Shown here piece after piece: positions 8,062-16,179 of a stretch of DNA of 32,830 bases. The position numbers and the translations under genes are program-made. The notes beneath the pieces were generated by a model. That model was not told the origin of the DNA, did no database searches, and saw only the letters and a program-made list of their open reading frames with translations. Each line of letters begins with the position of its first letter. Positions within the stretch are counted from its first letter, which is position 1. This stretch comes from JARRQB01 sp965368585 (GTDB lineage Bacteria; Pseudomonadota; Gammaproteobacteria; Chromatiales; Chromatiaceae), in the NCBI GenBank assembly GCA_965368585.1, contig CBDUNM010000041.1:1-32830 (forward strand). Direction: 5' to 3'.

Positions 8062-8864
8062 TCTGGATGTGCGCGCTGAACTGCGAGGCCAAACCGGTCA
8101 TCGATCGCTACCGACTGCGCAAGTCCACCCGATACGTCAGTTTCGATCTTTATCACAACGACGACGTCACCTGTGTGGTGAGCGGTGTAGGCGACCTCAA
8201 TATGGCCGCGGCCTGCGCCTGGACGGCCGCCCTGCTGCGCGACCGCAAGGGTCTGTGCTGGGTCAACCTCGGAACGGCCGGCCATAAGGATCTGGCCGCC
8301 GGCACAGCCGTGCTGGCCAGCAAGATTGACCAGGCCGGTCGTCACGCCGCCATCTACCCCGTACCTCTGATCAAATACCCATTTCAAGCGCTGCCGATCA
8401 TCAGCCTGACGGGGGAGTCCGTGGAATACGATGAGGGAGTGTTGTTCGACATGGAAGCCTATGCCTTCGTCCATTCGGCGAGTCGCTTTTCGCCACTGGA
8501 GCTGTGCCAAAGCATCAAAATCGTCAGTGACAACTCATCCACGCCGCCTGCCAGGGACAAGGCGAGGACCAGCCGCCTGATTGCGGGGAACATGCCCGCC
8601 ATCGCTGCCTACGCAGCAGCACTGCAGGAACTGGCGACCGATTTTGCGCACCAGTCTATCGCTGCGGAGCAGATGCAACCCTTCGTCGCGCTCGCACACT
8701 TCACTCAATCGCAACGCATACAGCTGCGAAAAACCCTGCTCGGACTCAGGACCGCCGACCCTGAGCTTGGTGAGGCTTATGCGGCGGCGCGCCAACTCGA
8801 CACTGCCAAGCAGATACTTGATGCCCTGCAGCGCCGACTGCACGCGTCGTGTGAAACGTTCTGA
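8055..8864 (+). CDS. Nucleoside phosphorylase-like protein coupled to an SPL-type radical SAM protein
   Basis: The first 190 residues of this 269-residue protein match the phosphorylase/nucleosidase (PNP/UDP, MTA/SAH nucleosidase-like) fold: an N-terminal CALNCEAKPVIDRY with the family's early glutamate, VVSGVGDLNMAAACAWTAALL (phosphate/ribose loop region), WVNLGTAGH, then LFDMEAYAFVHSA, equivalent to the conserved MExxA ribose-binding motif, and IKIVSDN, which carries the catalytic-type aspartate. The last 75 residues form a separate helical tail (QRIQLRKTLLGL onward). It probably cleaves or binds a nucleoside. Overlaps with both neighbours (7 bases with the glycosyltransferase, 1 base with the radical SAM gene) argue that the products work together. 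Confidence 0.75.
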   Translation: MLIWMCALNCEAKPVIDRYRLRKSTRYVSFDLYHNDDVTCVVSGVGDLNMAAACAWTAALLRDRKGLCWVNLGTAGHKDLAAGTAVLASKIDQAGRHAAIYPVPLIKYPFQALPIISLTGESVEYDEGVLFDMEAYAFVHSASRFSPLELCQSIKIVSDNSSTPPARDKARTSRLIAGNMPAIAAYAAALQELATDFAHQSIAAEQMQPFVALAHFTQSQRIQLRKTLLGLRTADPELGEAYAAARQLDTAKQILDALQRRLHASCETF

Positions 8865-9853
8865 TGGCGGAGACCGTCTACGTCGAATCGGCCGTAATCG
8901 ATCACCCGCGCTGTCGCGCGGTGTTGCGCCGTACGCCGCGGGCCAGGGTCGTCGAAATCGAGCGTTACGGCGAAGTATTCAACCCCAAGGCACAGAACTT
9001 CCGCCTGCAGAAAAACAACCCCGCCCTGATACTCGCGCACAAGCACGCCGGCTATGCCCTGCAAACGCCCGCGGGTTACGGCATCGGCGGCGTGCACAAC
9101 TACTATTTTTCGCACATGCTGAATTGCATCTACGACTGCCGCTACTGTTTCCTACAGGGTATGTACCGCTCGGCGCATCGGGTGCTGTTCGTCAACTACG
9201 AAGACTTCGTCACGGAAATCAAGCGCCTCAGCCAACGCCATGCCGGCGAGCCGGTGTGGTTTTTTTCCGGTTACGATTGTGACAGCCTGGCCTATGAACC
9301 CGTGACTCACTTTATCGACCACCACCTGCCGGCGTTCAGGCAAATCGACAACGCCTGGCTGGAAGTGCGCACCAAGAGCACGCAAATACGCCAGCTCCTG
9401 CGGCATCCACCCAGTGACCGGGTCGTCGTCGCCTTCAGCTTTACCGACCCGTTGACGCATCGGCACACCGAACGCCACGTGCCGACGATCGACAAGCGCA
9501 TTGCGGCCATGCAACGACTGTGCGACCGAGGTTGGCGCCTGGGACTGCGTTTCGACCCCGTTGTTTATCACACCGACTATCAGGATCAATTCCGCGCACT
9601 GCTGGCGTCGATCTTCGAACGCATCCCGGTCGACGCCCTCCACTCGGTCAGCCTCGGCGTCTTCCGCTTGCCGAAGGGTAATTTCAAGACCATCCACGAT
9701 CTGTATCCGGAGGAAAAGATGCTCAACCAACCGCTCGAGCTCAGGGACGGCATCGTCAGCTACCCGGCGCAACGAGAACGGGAGGTGCTCGAATTCTGCG
9801 AAACCCTGCTGTTGGAAAGGGTCCCGCGATCGATATACTTCCCCTGCACCTGA
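8864..9853 (+). CDS. Spore photoproduct lyase-like radical SAM protein
   Basis: The 329-residue protein carries CIYDCRYC (C-x3-C-x2-C; residues about 89-96), the [4Fe-4S] radical SAM motif in the form used by SplB-family proteins, preceded by YYFSHMLN and followed by FLQGMY. WLEVRTKSTQIRQLL and VVVAFSFTDPL continue the SPL pattern. True SPL repairs spore photoproduct in sporulating Firmicutes; nothing in this window suggests sporulation, so the substrate is probably different, perhaps another DNA or nucleoside lesion. The TGATG overlap with the phosphorylase-like gene suggests coupled translation. It ends 21 bases before the SDR gene. Confidence 0.88.
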   Translation: MAETVYVESAVIDHPRCRAVLRRTPRARVVEIERYGEVFNPKAQNFRLQKNNPALILAHKHAGYALQTPAGYGIGGVHNYYFSHMLNCIYDCRYCFLQGMYRSAHRVLFVNYEDFVTEIKRLSQRHAGEPVWFFSGYDCDSLAYEPVTHFIDHHLPAFRQIDNAWLEVRTKSTQIRQLLRHPPSDRVVVAFSFTDPLTHRHTERHVPTIDKRIAAMQRLCDRGWRLGLRFDPVVYHTDYQDQFRALLASIFERIPVDALHSVSLGVFRLPKGNFKTIHDLYPEEKMLNQPLELRDGIVSYPAQREREVLEFCETLLLERVPRSIYFPCT

Positions 9854-9874
9854 CGGGCGAGATCAACCGATTCG

Positions 9875-10600
9875 ATGCAAGAGCTTTCCGGAAAAACAGC
9901 GTTGGTCACGGGAGTAAGTTCCGGTATCGGACGGGCGGTTGCGCAAACACTGGTCGAGCTCGAATGCCGGGTTGTCGGGATGGCGCGAGACCTGCGCAAG
10001 GTCGCGCTCGACAACCCCCTGCTCGCCTGCCATGGCCTGGACCTGATCGACCTCGACCAGGCCGCCGCGTTGACCCGACGCCTGTGCAAGGAGCACCGAT
10101 TCGACTACTTCGTGCATTGTGCCGGTTCCGGTCTGTTCGGTTCGATCGAGCAGTTTTCCGTACGGCAGATTGACGACTACGTCACGAGTCACCTGACCAG
10201 CGCACTGGTGTTGTCACACCATATCGTGCCGGCGATGCGCAAACAGGCGTCGGGCCGCATCATATTCATCGGTTCAGAGTCGGCGCTCGACGCCGGAAAA
10301 AAGGGCACGCTCTACAGCAGCGTCAAGTTCGGCTTACGCGGTCTGGCGCTGTCCTTGCGGAAAGACTGCGGCAAGGACGGGATCGGTGTCAGCCTGATCA
10401 ACCCGGGGATGGTGCGAACGCCCTTCTTCGATCGCCAGAACTTTCACCCGGGACCGGATCCGTCCAACGCCATCGCGGCGCAGGATATCGCGGACGCCGT
10501 GGTGCATGTCCTGCGCAGCAGTCCGAATATCGTATTCGACGAAATCAACCTGTCGCCGCGAAACAGATCGATCGCGTTCAAGAAACACGACGATTCGTGA
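9875..10600 (+). CDS. Short-chain dehydrogenase/reductase
   Basis: A classical 241-residue SDR: TGVSSGIGRAV (cofactor-binding TGxxxGxG, residues about 13-23), the VHCAGSG motif equivalent to NNAG, catalytic serine region IIFIGSESALD, and the catalytic YSSVK (YxxxK). INPGMVRTPFF is the family's PG motif. The first strand is followed by CRVVGMARD, with an arginine suggesting NADP preference. It oxidises or reduces a hydroxyl/keto group on an unknown substrate. The 21-base spacing to the radical SAM gene places it at the end of the same operon. Confidence 0.9.
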   Translation: MQELSGKTALVTGVSSGIGRAVAQTLVELECRVVGMARDLRKVALDNPLLACHGLDLIDLDQAAALTRRLCKEHRFDYFVHCAGSGLFGSIEQFSVRQIDDYVTSHLTSALVLSHHIVPAMRKQASGRIIFIGSESALDAGKKGTLYSSVKFGLRGLALSLRKDCGKDGIGVSLINPGMVRTPFFDRQNFHPGPDPSNAIAAQDIADAVVHVLRSSPNIVFDEINLSPRNRSIAFKKHDDS

Positions 10601-10786
10601 GACACCTAGCCTGCACCCGACATGAGGCTTTACTGCCGCATTTCTTGATATCTCACACAGACCGCCGCGCTGCCAACCAATTGGCTGATCCCAGGCTGAT
10701 TCCGTAGAAGCCGAGACCTCACGGCGATCTGGGTGCGATCGTCGCCGTAACGCATCGGCCAGGCAGAGCCGGTCGGCCCAGGGACT

Positions 10787-11956
10787 TCAAAGCGCGAGCA
10801 GGCGCGTCGTATGCGCGGCGATCATGGCCTCTTCGTTGGTGGGCACCACCCATGCCGAAACAACGCCCCCGCTCCTGCTGATGCGCGGTCCACCACTGTG
10901 GTTTGCCGACACGTCGAGTCGGCAGCCCAGCCAGGACAACCTTTGCAATACTTCGGCACGAATGAACGACGCGTTTTCGCCGACGCCGCCGGAAAACACG
11001 ATGGCATCCACACCCTGCATGGCCGCTGCAAGGGACCCGAGGGCTCGCACCAGGGTCAACACATAGAAGTCGACGGCCTGCTGCGCCGCCGGCGCATCGC
11101 TACTCAGCAGGTCGCGCATATCCGACGATATTCCCGACACGCCGAGCAACCCCGACTCCTCGTACAGCAGGCGGGTCAGCGCCGCCGCATCCAGCCCCTC
11201 GCTACGCATCAGGTGCAAAATGACGCCGGGGTCCAGACTGCCGCAGCGCGTACCCATCAACAGACCGTCCAGCGTCGAGAATCCCATCGTAGTCGCGTAG
11301 CTCTTTCCATCCAGGATCGCACACGCGCTCGCACCGTTGCCCAGGTGCGCGATGATCAACCGCCGCGGCAGGTTACCGCGAACGTAAGATGGCAAGGCTT
11401 CGACCAGGTATTCGTAAGAAGAGCCGTGAAATCCATAGCGCATCAACCCCTTGTCGCGCAGCCTTTTCGGTAGCGGCAAAAGGCGGCAGACATCCGGCTG
11501 GGTCGCGTGAAAGGCAGTATCGAAACACGCGACCTGCGGCAAGCCCGGAGAAACCGTTTCAACGGCTCGTATGGCGGCAAGGTTGTGCGGCTGGTGGTGC
11601 GGGGCAAGCGGCGAATATCGATCGAGTTCGACGAGCAGCTTCGGGGTCACCCGCTCCGGTGCGGCCCGCCTGGGCCCACCGTGGACGACGCGGTGTCCCG
11701 CAGCCTTGATCCGCCAATCGCTGCCGGCTTCGTGCAACCAGGCCATGATCCAGTCGAGCGCCTGTTCGTGGTTCTGCGCCTCAATGTCCCCTTTTTGCGA
11801 ACGACTGCCGGCCGCGACCTTGACTTCAAAACGCTGCTTTTCACTGCCGATGCCGGCCAGTTGACCGTGCGCCAGGAAATCGCGCTCCGCAACCGTGCAG
11901 ATCGCGAATTTTACGCTGGACGAACCGGCGTTCAGTATGAGTATGGCGTCCCGCAA
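10787..11956 (-). CDS. ackA: Acetate kinase
   Basis: An intact 389-residue acetate/propionate kinase. The family residues are visible: LNAGSSSVKF (phosphate-binding asparagine), GHRVVHGG, ACFDTAFH, YGFHGSSYEYL, IIAHLGNGASACAI (catalytic histidine), MGTRCGSLDPG (arginine) and PTNEEAMIAAH (C-terminal glutamate). It interconverts acetyl phosphate + ADP and acetate + ATP in the cytoplasm. The start is a TTG; GAGGTG about 7 bases upstream (plus-strand 11964-11969) supports it. No pta gene is adjacent. On the same strand upstream lie the sulfonate-pathway remnants, and Xsc, whose fragment lies at 26.5-26.9 kb, releases acetyl phosphate; ackA may be the surviving member of that pathway, which is an inference. 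Confidence 0.95.
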   Translation of the reverse strand: MRDAILILNAGSSSVKFAICTVAERDFLAHGQLAGIGSEKQRFEVKVAAGSRSQKGDIEAQNHEQALDWIMAWLHEAGSDWRIKAAGHRVVHGGPRRAAPERVTPKLLVELDRYSPLAPHHQPHNLAAIRAVETVSPGLPQVACFDTAFHATQPDVCRLLPLPKRLRDKGLMRYGFHGSSYEYLVEALPSYVRGNLPRRLIIAHLGNGASACAILDGKSYATTMGFSTLDGLLMGTRCGSLDPGVILHLMRSEGLDAAALTRLLYEESGLLGVSGISSDMRDLLSSDAPAAQQAVDFYVLTLVRALGSLAAAMQGVDAIVFSGGVGENASFIRAEVLQRLSWLGCRLDVSANHSGGPRISRSGGVVSAWVVPTNEEAMIAAHTTRLLAL

Positions 11957-12375
11957 ACTACTTCACCTCGATATCGGTTTCGGCGTTGTCACGAAGTTAT
12001 TGAGAGAATCGCTAACAAAGCCTCACGTTGCCAGAGCCTCCTGCATGTTGCACCAGCCGATCGGGGACGGGCGCGAAAGAACCGCCAGGGATGCGGCGCA
12101 GCTCCTGTGCGGGGCGCAATCCCGAAAGTCAAGTTTGTCCCCCGTCGCCGATCTATCCGGGCCCTCGCTGGTCCAGGCACGCTGGGACTTGCCCTTCACT
12201 CAAACCATAGCTTCGGCGGCCTGCAGTGCGCCCGCCAGAATATCGCGCGCCTGTTCTTGCGCGATGGCCGGGCAGGCTTCGCGCGCCGCCTTGTCCAACC
12301 TTCCGACCCGCCGCTGTCGCGCGAGACCCGCATCTTGCGGCGAGCAGACTCGTCGCTCATGGAGAAAACCGACCC
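11957..12375. other. Eroded region between acetate kinase and the ligase remnant
   Basis: No complete gene is visible. On the minus strand a short coding-like stretch follows the ligase stop: about 12315-12200 reads RVGRLDKAAREACPAIAQEQ in one frame and continues to a stop, preceded by a possible ATG in another frame. It looks like the C-terminus of a decayed small protein that I cannot name. The rest shows no motif on either strand. Confidence 0.35.
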
Positions 12376-12600
12376 CTATATCAAATCCGGCAGCTTCAGC
12401 CGTTGAATCTTACCGGACGGGCCTTTCGGAAGACCATCAATAAAATAGATGCGGCTGGGTTTCTTGAACTCCCCAGCTTGATCTCCAATAGGCGCAGCAA
12501 TTCCTCTTCCGAACAACAAGCGCCCGGCTTGAGCGCGACACACACCATGACCTCCTGGCCGTACCTGCCGTCGGGAACACCGAAACCGGCAGCTTCAGCC
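12376..12600 (-). pseudogene. C-terminal fragment of an AMP-forming acyl-CoA ligase, frameshifted
   Basis: The minus strand encodes the last 75 or so residues of an adenylate-forming ligase: EAAGFGVPDGRYGQEVMVCV, LKPGACCSEEELLRLL, then, after a frame change, EFKKPSRIYFIDGLPKGPSG and KIQRLKLPDLI-stop. The lysine in PSGKIQR is the catalytic lysine of the C-terminal domain. The two parts are in different frames; one G missing from the GGGG run (plus CCCC at 12471-12474) explains this. The adenylation domain is absent. The fragment is fused directly to the sauS remnant. Given its neighbour, it may come from a sulfoacetate-CoA ligase (SauT-type), but the fragment alone does not identify the substrate. 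Confidence 0.75.
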
Positions 12601-12601
12601 C

Positions 12602-13228
12602 CATACGCAATATCCGTCTGTCGTCCCGTGTATGGATACTGACCGAGTGACCTTTGCCATTGACCGCGAACGCCCCCTTGACCAGCTCACAGGCGTGACC
12701 GAAATCGCGCGCTCGATATACAGTGAGCACCGGACTCAATTTTTCAACCGTGAATTAGCTATCCGGATCCGGCGTATCCTCCTCGACCATTGCGATGCTG
12801 ACGCGCCCGCCGCCGCGGTCGATTCCGGACAAATCGAGTATCCGGTCGGCGCTCTCGGCAACCACCTCGCGATTCATCTTGCCGTCGATCCACATGCAGG
12901 CGCGCAGGACCTCTTTCTCCGCCTTATCAAGAACCTTGGCGCCTTCGGTCTGTAAGGCACCGAGCATAGCGTCGTACACGGTATCGACGACGGTCAGGCT
13001 GTTTTCCGACGAACAGCTGGCAGCGTTGTCAAAGGTCTTGGAAGCCGTGATCCTGCGTGCGGCAGCAATCAGGTCGGCGGTTTCGTCGACTATGCTCGGC
13101 ACATTGCCGGGACCCACTCCGATCGCCGGGCTACCGCTGGAAAAGGCTGCACGGACGTTGTTTTGCGAACCGGTCACGACCACCAGATCAGCCTGGCGCA
13201 TCAGTTCGTAGGTGGTCGCCTTGCTCAC
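12602..13228 (-). pseudogene. sauS: Sulfoacetaldehyde dehydrogenase (acylating)-like, SauS-type, internal fragment
   Basis: This is the middle and part of the C-terminal portion of a CoA-acylating aldehyde dehydrogenase. TTYELMRQADLVVVTGSQNN, GSPAIGVGPGNVPSIVDETA, ASKTFDNAASCSSENS (with the catalytic cysteine) and, later, EKLSPVLTVYRARDF and GHSVSIHTRDDRRILRMGLK follow the order and wording of SauS, which converts sulfoacetyl-CoA and NADPH to sulfoacetaldehyde. An in-frame TAA at 12755-12757 interrupts it. The N-terminal 200 or so residues are replaced by TctA sequence and the last 80 or so by a ligase tail. A related enzyme, such as EutE-type acetaldehyde dehydrogenase, is possible, but the TGSQNNVRAA and SCSSENS wording favours SauS. 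Confidence 0.75.
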
Positions 13229-13606
13229 CGGCACCGCCATGAAATGGTTGGAGACCCGGGTCACGAACCGGCTGTAGCGGGCAATTGCGAGGCCGAACAC
13301 CACTGTCAGGATCTGCCCGATCAGTGGCGAATGGATGAAGGTCCAGGTCACCTTTGCACGCGTGATGAACAGATACGGCCCAGGAAACAGGCCGTGAACA
13401 GGCAGGCCGCCGAGCAGTACCGCGGCGGTTGGACTGCCGCGAATACCCCGTGTCAGCACGGGCACCGGTGACGGCCCCACCACGGCGTTGTCGGCGGACT
13501 GGGCGCTGATCACCCCGGCGGGGTTGCCCTTGCCAAACTGCGACTTGTCGCGGGAAAGCTTTTTGGTCCGGTCGTAGGCCACCTACCCGGCGATCTGCCC
13601 ACCGGC
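13229..13606 (-). pseudogene. TctA-like permease fragment (tripartite tricarboxylate transporter)
   Basis: The first 118 residues of the open frame starting at 13582 are not dehydrogenase sequence. AYDRTKKLSRDKSQFGKGNP, GVISAQSADNAVVGPSPVPV, AVLLGGLPVHGLFPGPYLFI and GQILTVVFGLAIARYSRFVT follow the TctA family, the large membrane subunit of binding-protein-dependent TTT carriers. Only about the third quarter of the roughly 500-residue protein is left. Just upstream the same frame is cut by TAG where relatives often have a tryptophan (next to VAYD), and the rest of the gene is gone. It runs without a stop into the sauS fragment, producing a meaningless hybrid frame. Confidence 0.72.
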
Positions 13607-14048
13607 ATGCCGACGCGCATCCGCAAAGAGACCACCCAGCGCCGCGTCGACGCCGGCGGCGAGGAGTTGTGCAAACGGCTGGCCGTCACGACCGGCACGC
13701 CTGTGCTCAATATAGAGCGTGTCGGCTACGTGGAAGACAAGGCGGTGATGGTCAAGTATTCGCACTGGCGGCACGAATTCGTGCCGGGACCGGAAGACGA
13801 ACCCTACACATCCCGGATCTTATGTACGCGATCATCGTCGAACAGTTCCAGGTACCCGTCGTCCGCGCCGAAGAGACCTAGCCGGCGGGCGCGGCGGATG
13901 CAAAGACCGCCGAAATACTGATATCGCCACGGGCGAACCGGTGTTGATTCTCCATCGCACCACTTACACCACCGGCAACCGGATCATCGAAGTGCGCACC
14001 GTCAAAGGCCGGGCCGGTAAATTCAGTTACCAGACCGAAATTCGCTGA
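13583..14048 (+). pseudogene. GntR-family regulator, UTRA effector domain remnant with frameshifts
   Basis: Three plus-strand pieces in succession make up a UTRA (HutC-type) ligand domain: RVDAAGEE-like start and CKRLAVTTGTPVLNIERVGY with VKYSHWRHEF (13607 to about 13800), then IPDLMYAIIVEQFQVPVVRA in another frame to a TAG near 13880, then EPVLILHRTTYTTGNRIIEV and RAGKFSYQTEIR-stop at 14045-14048 in a third. UTRA domains bind the inducer of GntR-type repressors. The winged-helix DNA-binding domain at the N-terminus is missing; the remnant abuts the TctA fragment transcribed the other way, a usual arrangement for a regulator and its target transporter. It cannot make a working regulator. Confidence 0.7.
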
Positions 14049-14102
14049 GCAATGTTTTACTGCCCGGTGCCAACGTTTTCGGAAATCGCCGGTCTACCTG
14101 TA

Positions 14103-14864
14103 ATGACATCACAACCGCCGGTTTCACCGATGAACACCGACACGATCGCTGCCAGCGATGCATCCACCCGGCTGCGCAAGGCCTTCGCGGCAGCCGCGTG
14201 GTTCGTTGCACTGCTTTGGACCGTCAAAGCGCTCGAATTCGTCACCGGGTTCGACCTTGTGCGATTCGGTGTCTATCCGCGCCGGTTAGACACGCTTGAC
14301 GGCGTGCTGTGGGCGCCCTTGATCCACGGCTCCTGGTCGCATTTGATCACCAACACCCCGCCGCTGCTCGTCCTTGGTACCGCCTTGCTTTTCGGGTACC
14401 CGCGCGCTGCCCGTGTCCTGCTCCCCGGCATCTATATCGGAACCGGCCTGGCCGTCTGGCTGTTTGCGCGATCGGCGTTTCACATCGGCGCCAGCGGGTT
14501 GACGTTCGGCGTGATGTTCTTCGTGTTTACGGTCGGCGTCATCCGCTGGGACCGTCAGGCGATCGCGTTGTCCATGATCGTGTTTTTTCTCTACGGCGGC
14601 ATGATCTGGGGCGTGTTGCCGGGTGATCCTTCGATCTCGTTCGAGACGCATTTTTTCGGCGCGGCGATCGGCCTTACCCTGGCCTTCGTGCTCCGTTCCC
14701 TGGATCCACCCAAGCCGCGCAAGCGTTACAGTTGGGAGGATGAAGAGGTGCACGGCGAAGACGGCGTGGAAGAATGGTCAGAGGTCGACAGCGGACGATA
14801 TACGGGACAGCCGGAGATTCCCTTCGACGATTCCCAACCATCCCCGGATCGCGAGACTCGATAA
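14103..14864 (+). CDS. Rhomboid-family intramembrane serine protease
   Basis: About 253 residues from the ATG at 14103 (the frame is open from 14052). Six membrane segments can be drawn between residues about 20 and 195. The rhomboid landmarks are present: HGSWSHLITN (the HxxxN-type helix), HIGASGLTFG with the nucleophilic serine in GASG, and ETHFFGAAIG with the catalytic histidine, giving a Ser-His dyad. It cleaves membrane proteins within the bilayer. The C-terminal 60 residues are cytosolic, acidic and probably disordered (EDEEVHGEDGVEEWSEVD). It stands alone between pseudogenes and appears intact. Confidence 0.9.
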   Translation: MTSQPPVSPMNTDTIAASDASTRLRKAFAAAAWFVALLWTVKALEFVTGFDLVRFGVYPRRLDTLDGVLWAPLIHGSWSHLITNTPPLLVLGTALLFGYPRAARVLLPGIYIGTGLAVWLFARSAFHIGASGLTFGVMFFVFTVGVIRWDRQAIALSMIVFFLYGGMIWGVLPGDPSISFETHFFGAAIGLTLAFVLRSLDPPKPRKRYSWEDEEVHGEDGVEEWSEVDSGRYTGQPEIPFDDSQPSPDRETR

Positions 14865-15019
14865 GCCGCCGCACACACATCACGCCGTGGCGGCAATCCG
14901 ACCCACGAGGCAGCAAGTCAACGGCCGCTATCAATACCAGCCGGCCTACTGGGACACACAACTATTTTGTCGCTTTCGCGGTAATCGGTGTGTGCTAGTC
15001 TTGCCCTTCATGAAGTCGG

Positions 15020-15568
15020 GTGTTGACCAGCGACAATCCGTTCATCGAATCGACGTGCAAGGGCGTTTACCGTATGCGAATTCGTCGTGATTCGAGTTCG
15101 CCGAGGAAAACGGCTGGACGGCCAACCCTGCAGCTTTACTGGGCAAGCGGATATATCAGGTTATCGAAGGCTCGGCGGCGCGCCACTTCACCAGTGTCCT
15201 GGTGGAACGCGCGCGAAGTTCCCGACAGGTCATGCAAATGCCTTTTCGTTGCGCTTCACATGACCAGCGAAGGCAACTGCTGATGCATGTGCGCTGCCTC
15301 CCGACCTGCGATCAGGTCGAATTTCGCAGTCAGATTATCGGCGTTACGCCCCGTGAGCCGATCGCGCTTTTCGACACCTCGTGCGCGGAACGCACCGACC
15401 GCGCTCTGGACGTCTGCAGTTGGTGCAAAATGGTCGATGTAGCGGACCTCTGGCTTGAAGCGGAAGACGCCTTCGAAACCTCCGGCTCTTCCAAGCCACC
15501 CGTCTGCCGCGGATCACCCATAGTATCTGCCCGGCCTGCACCGCTTTACTCGAGTCGAAAGGAAATTA
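15020..15568 (+). pseudogene. PAS-like sensory protein with two apparent frameshifts
   Basis: Coding-like sequence continues through three frames: a start region from GTG 15020 ending near RMRIRRDS, then FEFAEENGWTANPAALLGKR and IYQVIEGSAARHFTSVLVER through FPFRC-like and CSWCKMVDVADLWLEAEDAF, then after a shift near 15475 NLRLFQATRLPRITHSICPA and a TAA at 15566-15568. The layout (ligand-binding PAS-like core, then a CSWCK motif and a C-terminal CPxC) resembles a group of small sensory proteins found next to histidine kinases or receivers. The four cysteines could bind a metal. As it stands the protein cannot be made in one piece. The ribosome binding site of the following receiver gene, AAGGAA at 15559-15564, lies inside its end, so the two formed an operon. 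Confidence 0.6.
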
Positions 15569-15572
15569 ACAC

Positions 15573-15986
15573 ATGAAGATTCTGATCCTGGACGACAACC
15601 CCGTGCTACCCATGATCGTCGCGGATCATTTGCGCGAACAGGGACATCAGGTCATCGTGGCCAACGACGCAACCCAAGGACTGGCGCACCTGAGGCAGGA
15701 ACCTATCGATCTGCTGGTAGTGGATCTGGTCATGCCCGATCTGGACGGACTCGAGTTCATCCGCAAAGCGAAAGATTACAAGCCGAATATCGCCGTTGTG
15801 TTGATGACCGGGTTTGCCGAACTGCTGGAAGAAAAAGGACCGCTGGTGGAAGAACTCGGCGCCGAAACGATCCTCCACAAACCATTTTCGTTTCCCGAAA
15901 TCGACGCCTTGATCAAATCGATGGCGAAATCTTCGCCACACCCGGCATCGGATTCCCCGCCCAGTGCACGCCTCGATTGGCGCTGA
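15573..15986 (+). CDS. CheY-like single-domain response regulator
   Basis: The 137-residue protein is a receiver domain with all key residues: the acidic pair in ILDDNPV (residues about 5-6), the phosphoacceptor aspartate in VVDLVMPDLDG, the switch threonine in VLMTGFAE and the lysine in ILHKPFSFPE. There is no output domain; the last 15 residues are a variable tail. It would relay a phosphate within a two-component pathway, but no histidine kinase lies in the window. AAGGAA precedes the ATG. Its partner may have been the PAS-like protein just upstream, now frameshifted. Confidence 0.92.
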   Translation: MKILILDDNPVLPMIVADHLREQGHQVIVANDATQGLAHLRQEPIDLLVVDLVMPDLDGLEFIRKAKDYKPNIAVVLMTGFAELLEEKGPLVEELGAETILHKPFSFPEIDALIKSMAKSSPHPASDSPPSARLDWR

Positions 15987-16179
15987 ACCTCGAACGACCC
16001 TGAGGACCATGACGCACGCTGGATGCACACCGTTAAGGATCGGTCAACGCCGGCACGTCTCAGTATCCGTCCCAGCACCCTAGTACCCCTGCACAATCGC
16101 CAGGCCAAGCAGCGGCGCTTCGTTCGCTCATGCGATCGAGATCTGCCGCTATACTCCCGAATAGTCACCGGATTCGATC

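Noticed and set aside
9104..9200. True spore photoproduct lyase
   Set aside because: The cysteine motif and general pattern match the family, but nothing in the window suggests a spore former; the safer call is SPL-like.
11507..12406. A 299-codon plus-strand open frame
   Set aside because: Its first half is antisense to acetate kinase and the rest shows no motif.
12755..13582. Annotating this frame as one intact aldehyde dehydrogenase
   Set aside because: Its first 118 residues are TctA-like membrane sequence and the true C-terminus lies past a stop codon, so the frame is a fusion of fragments.
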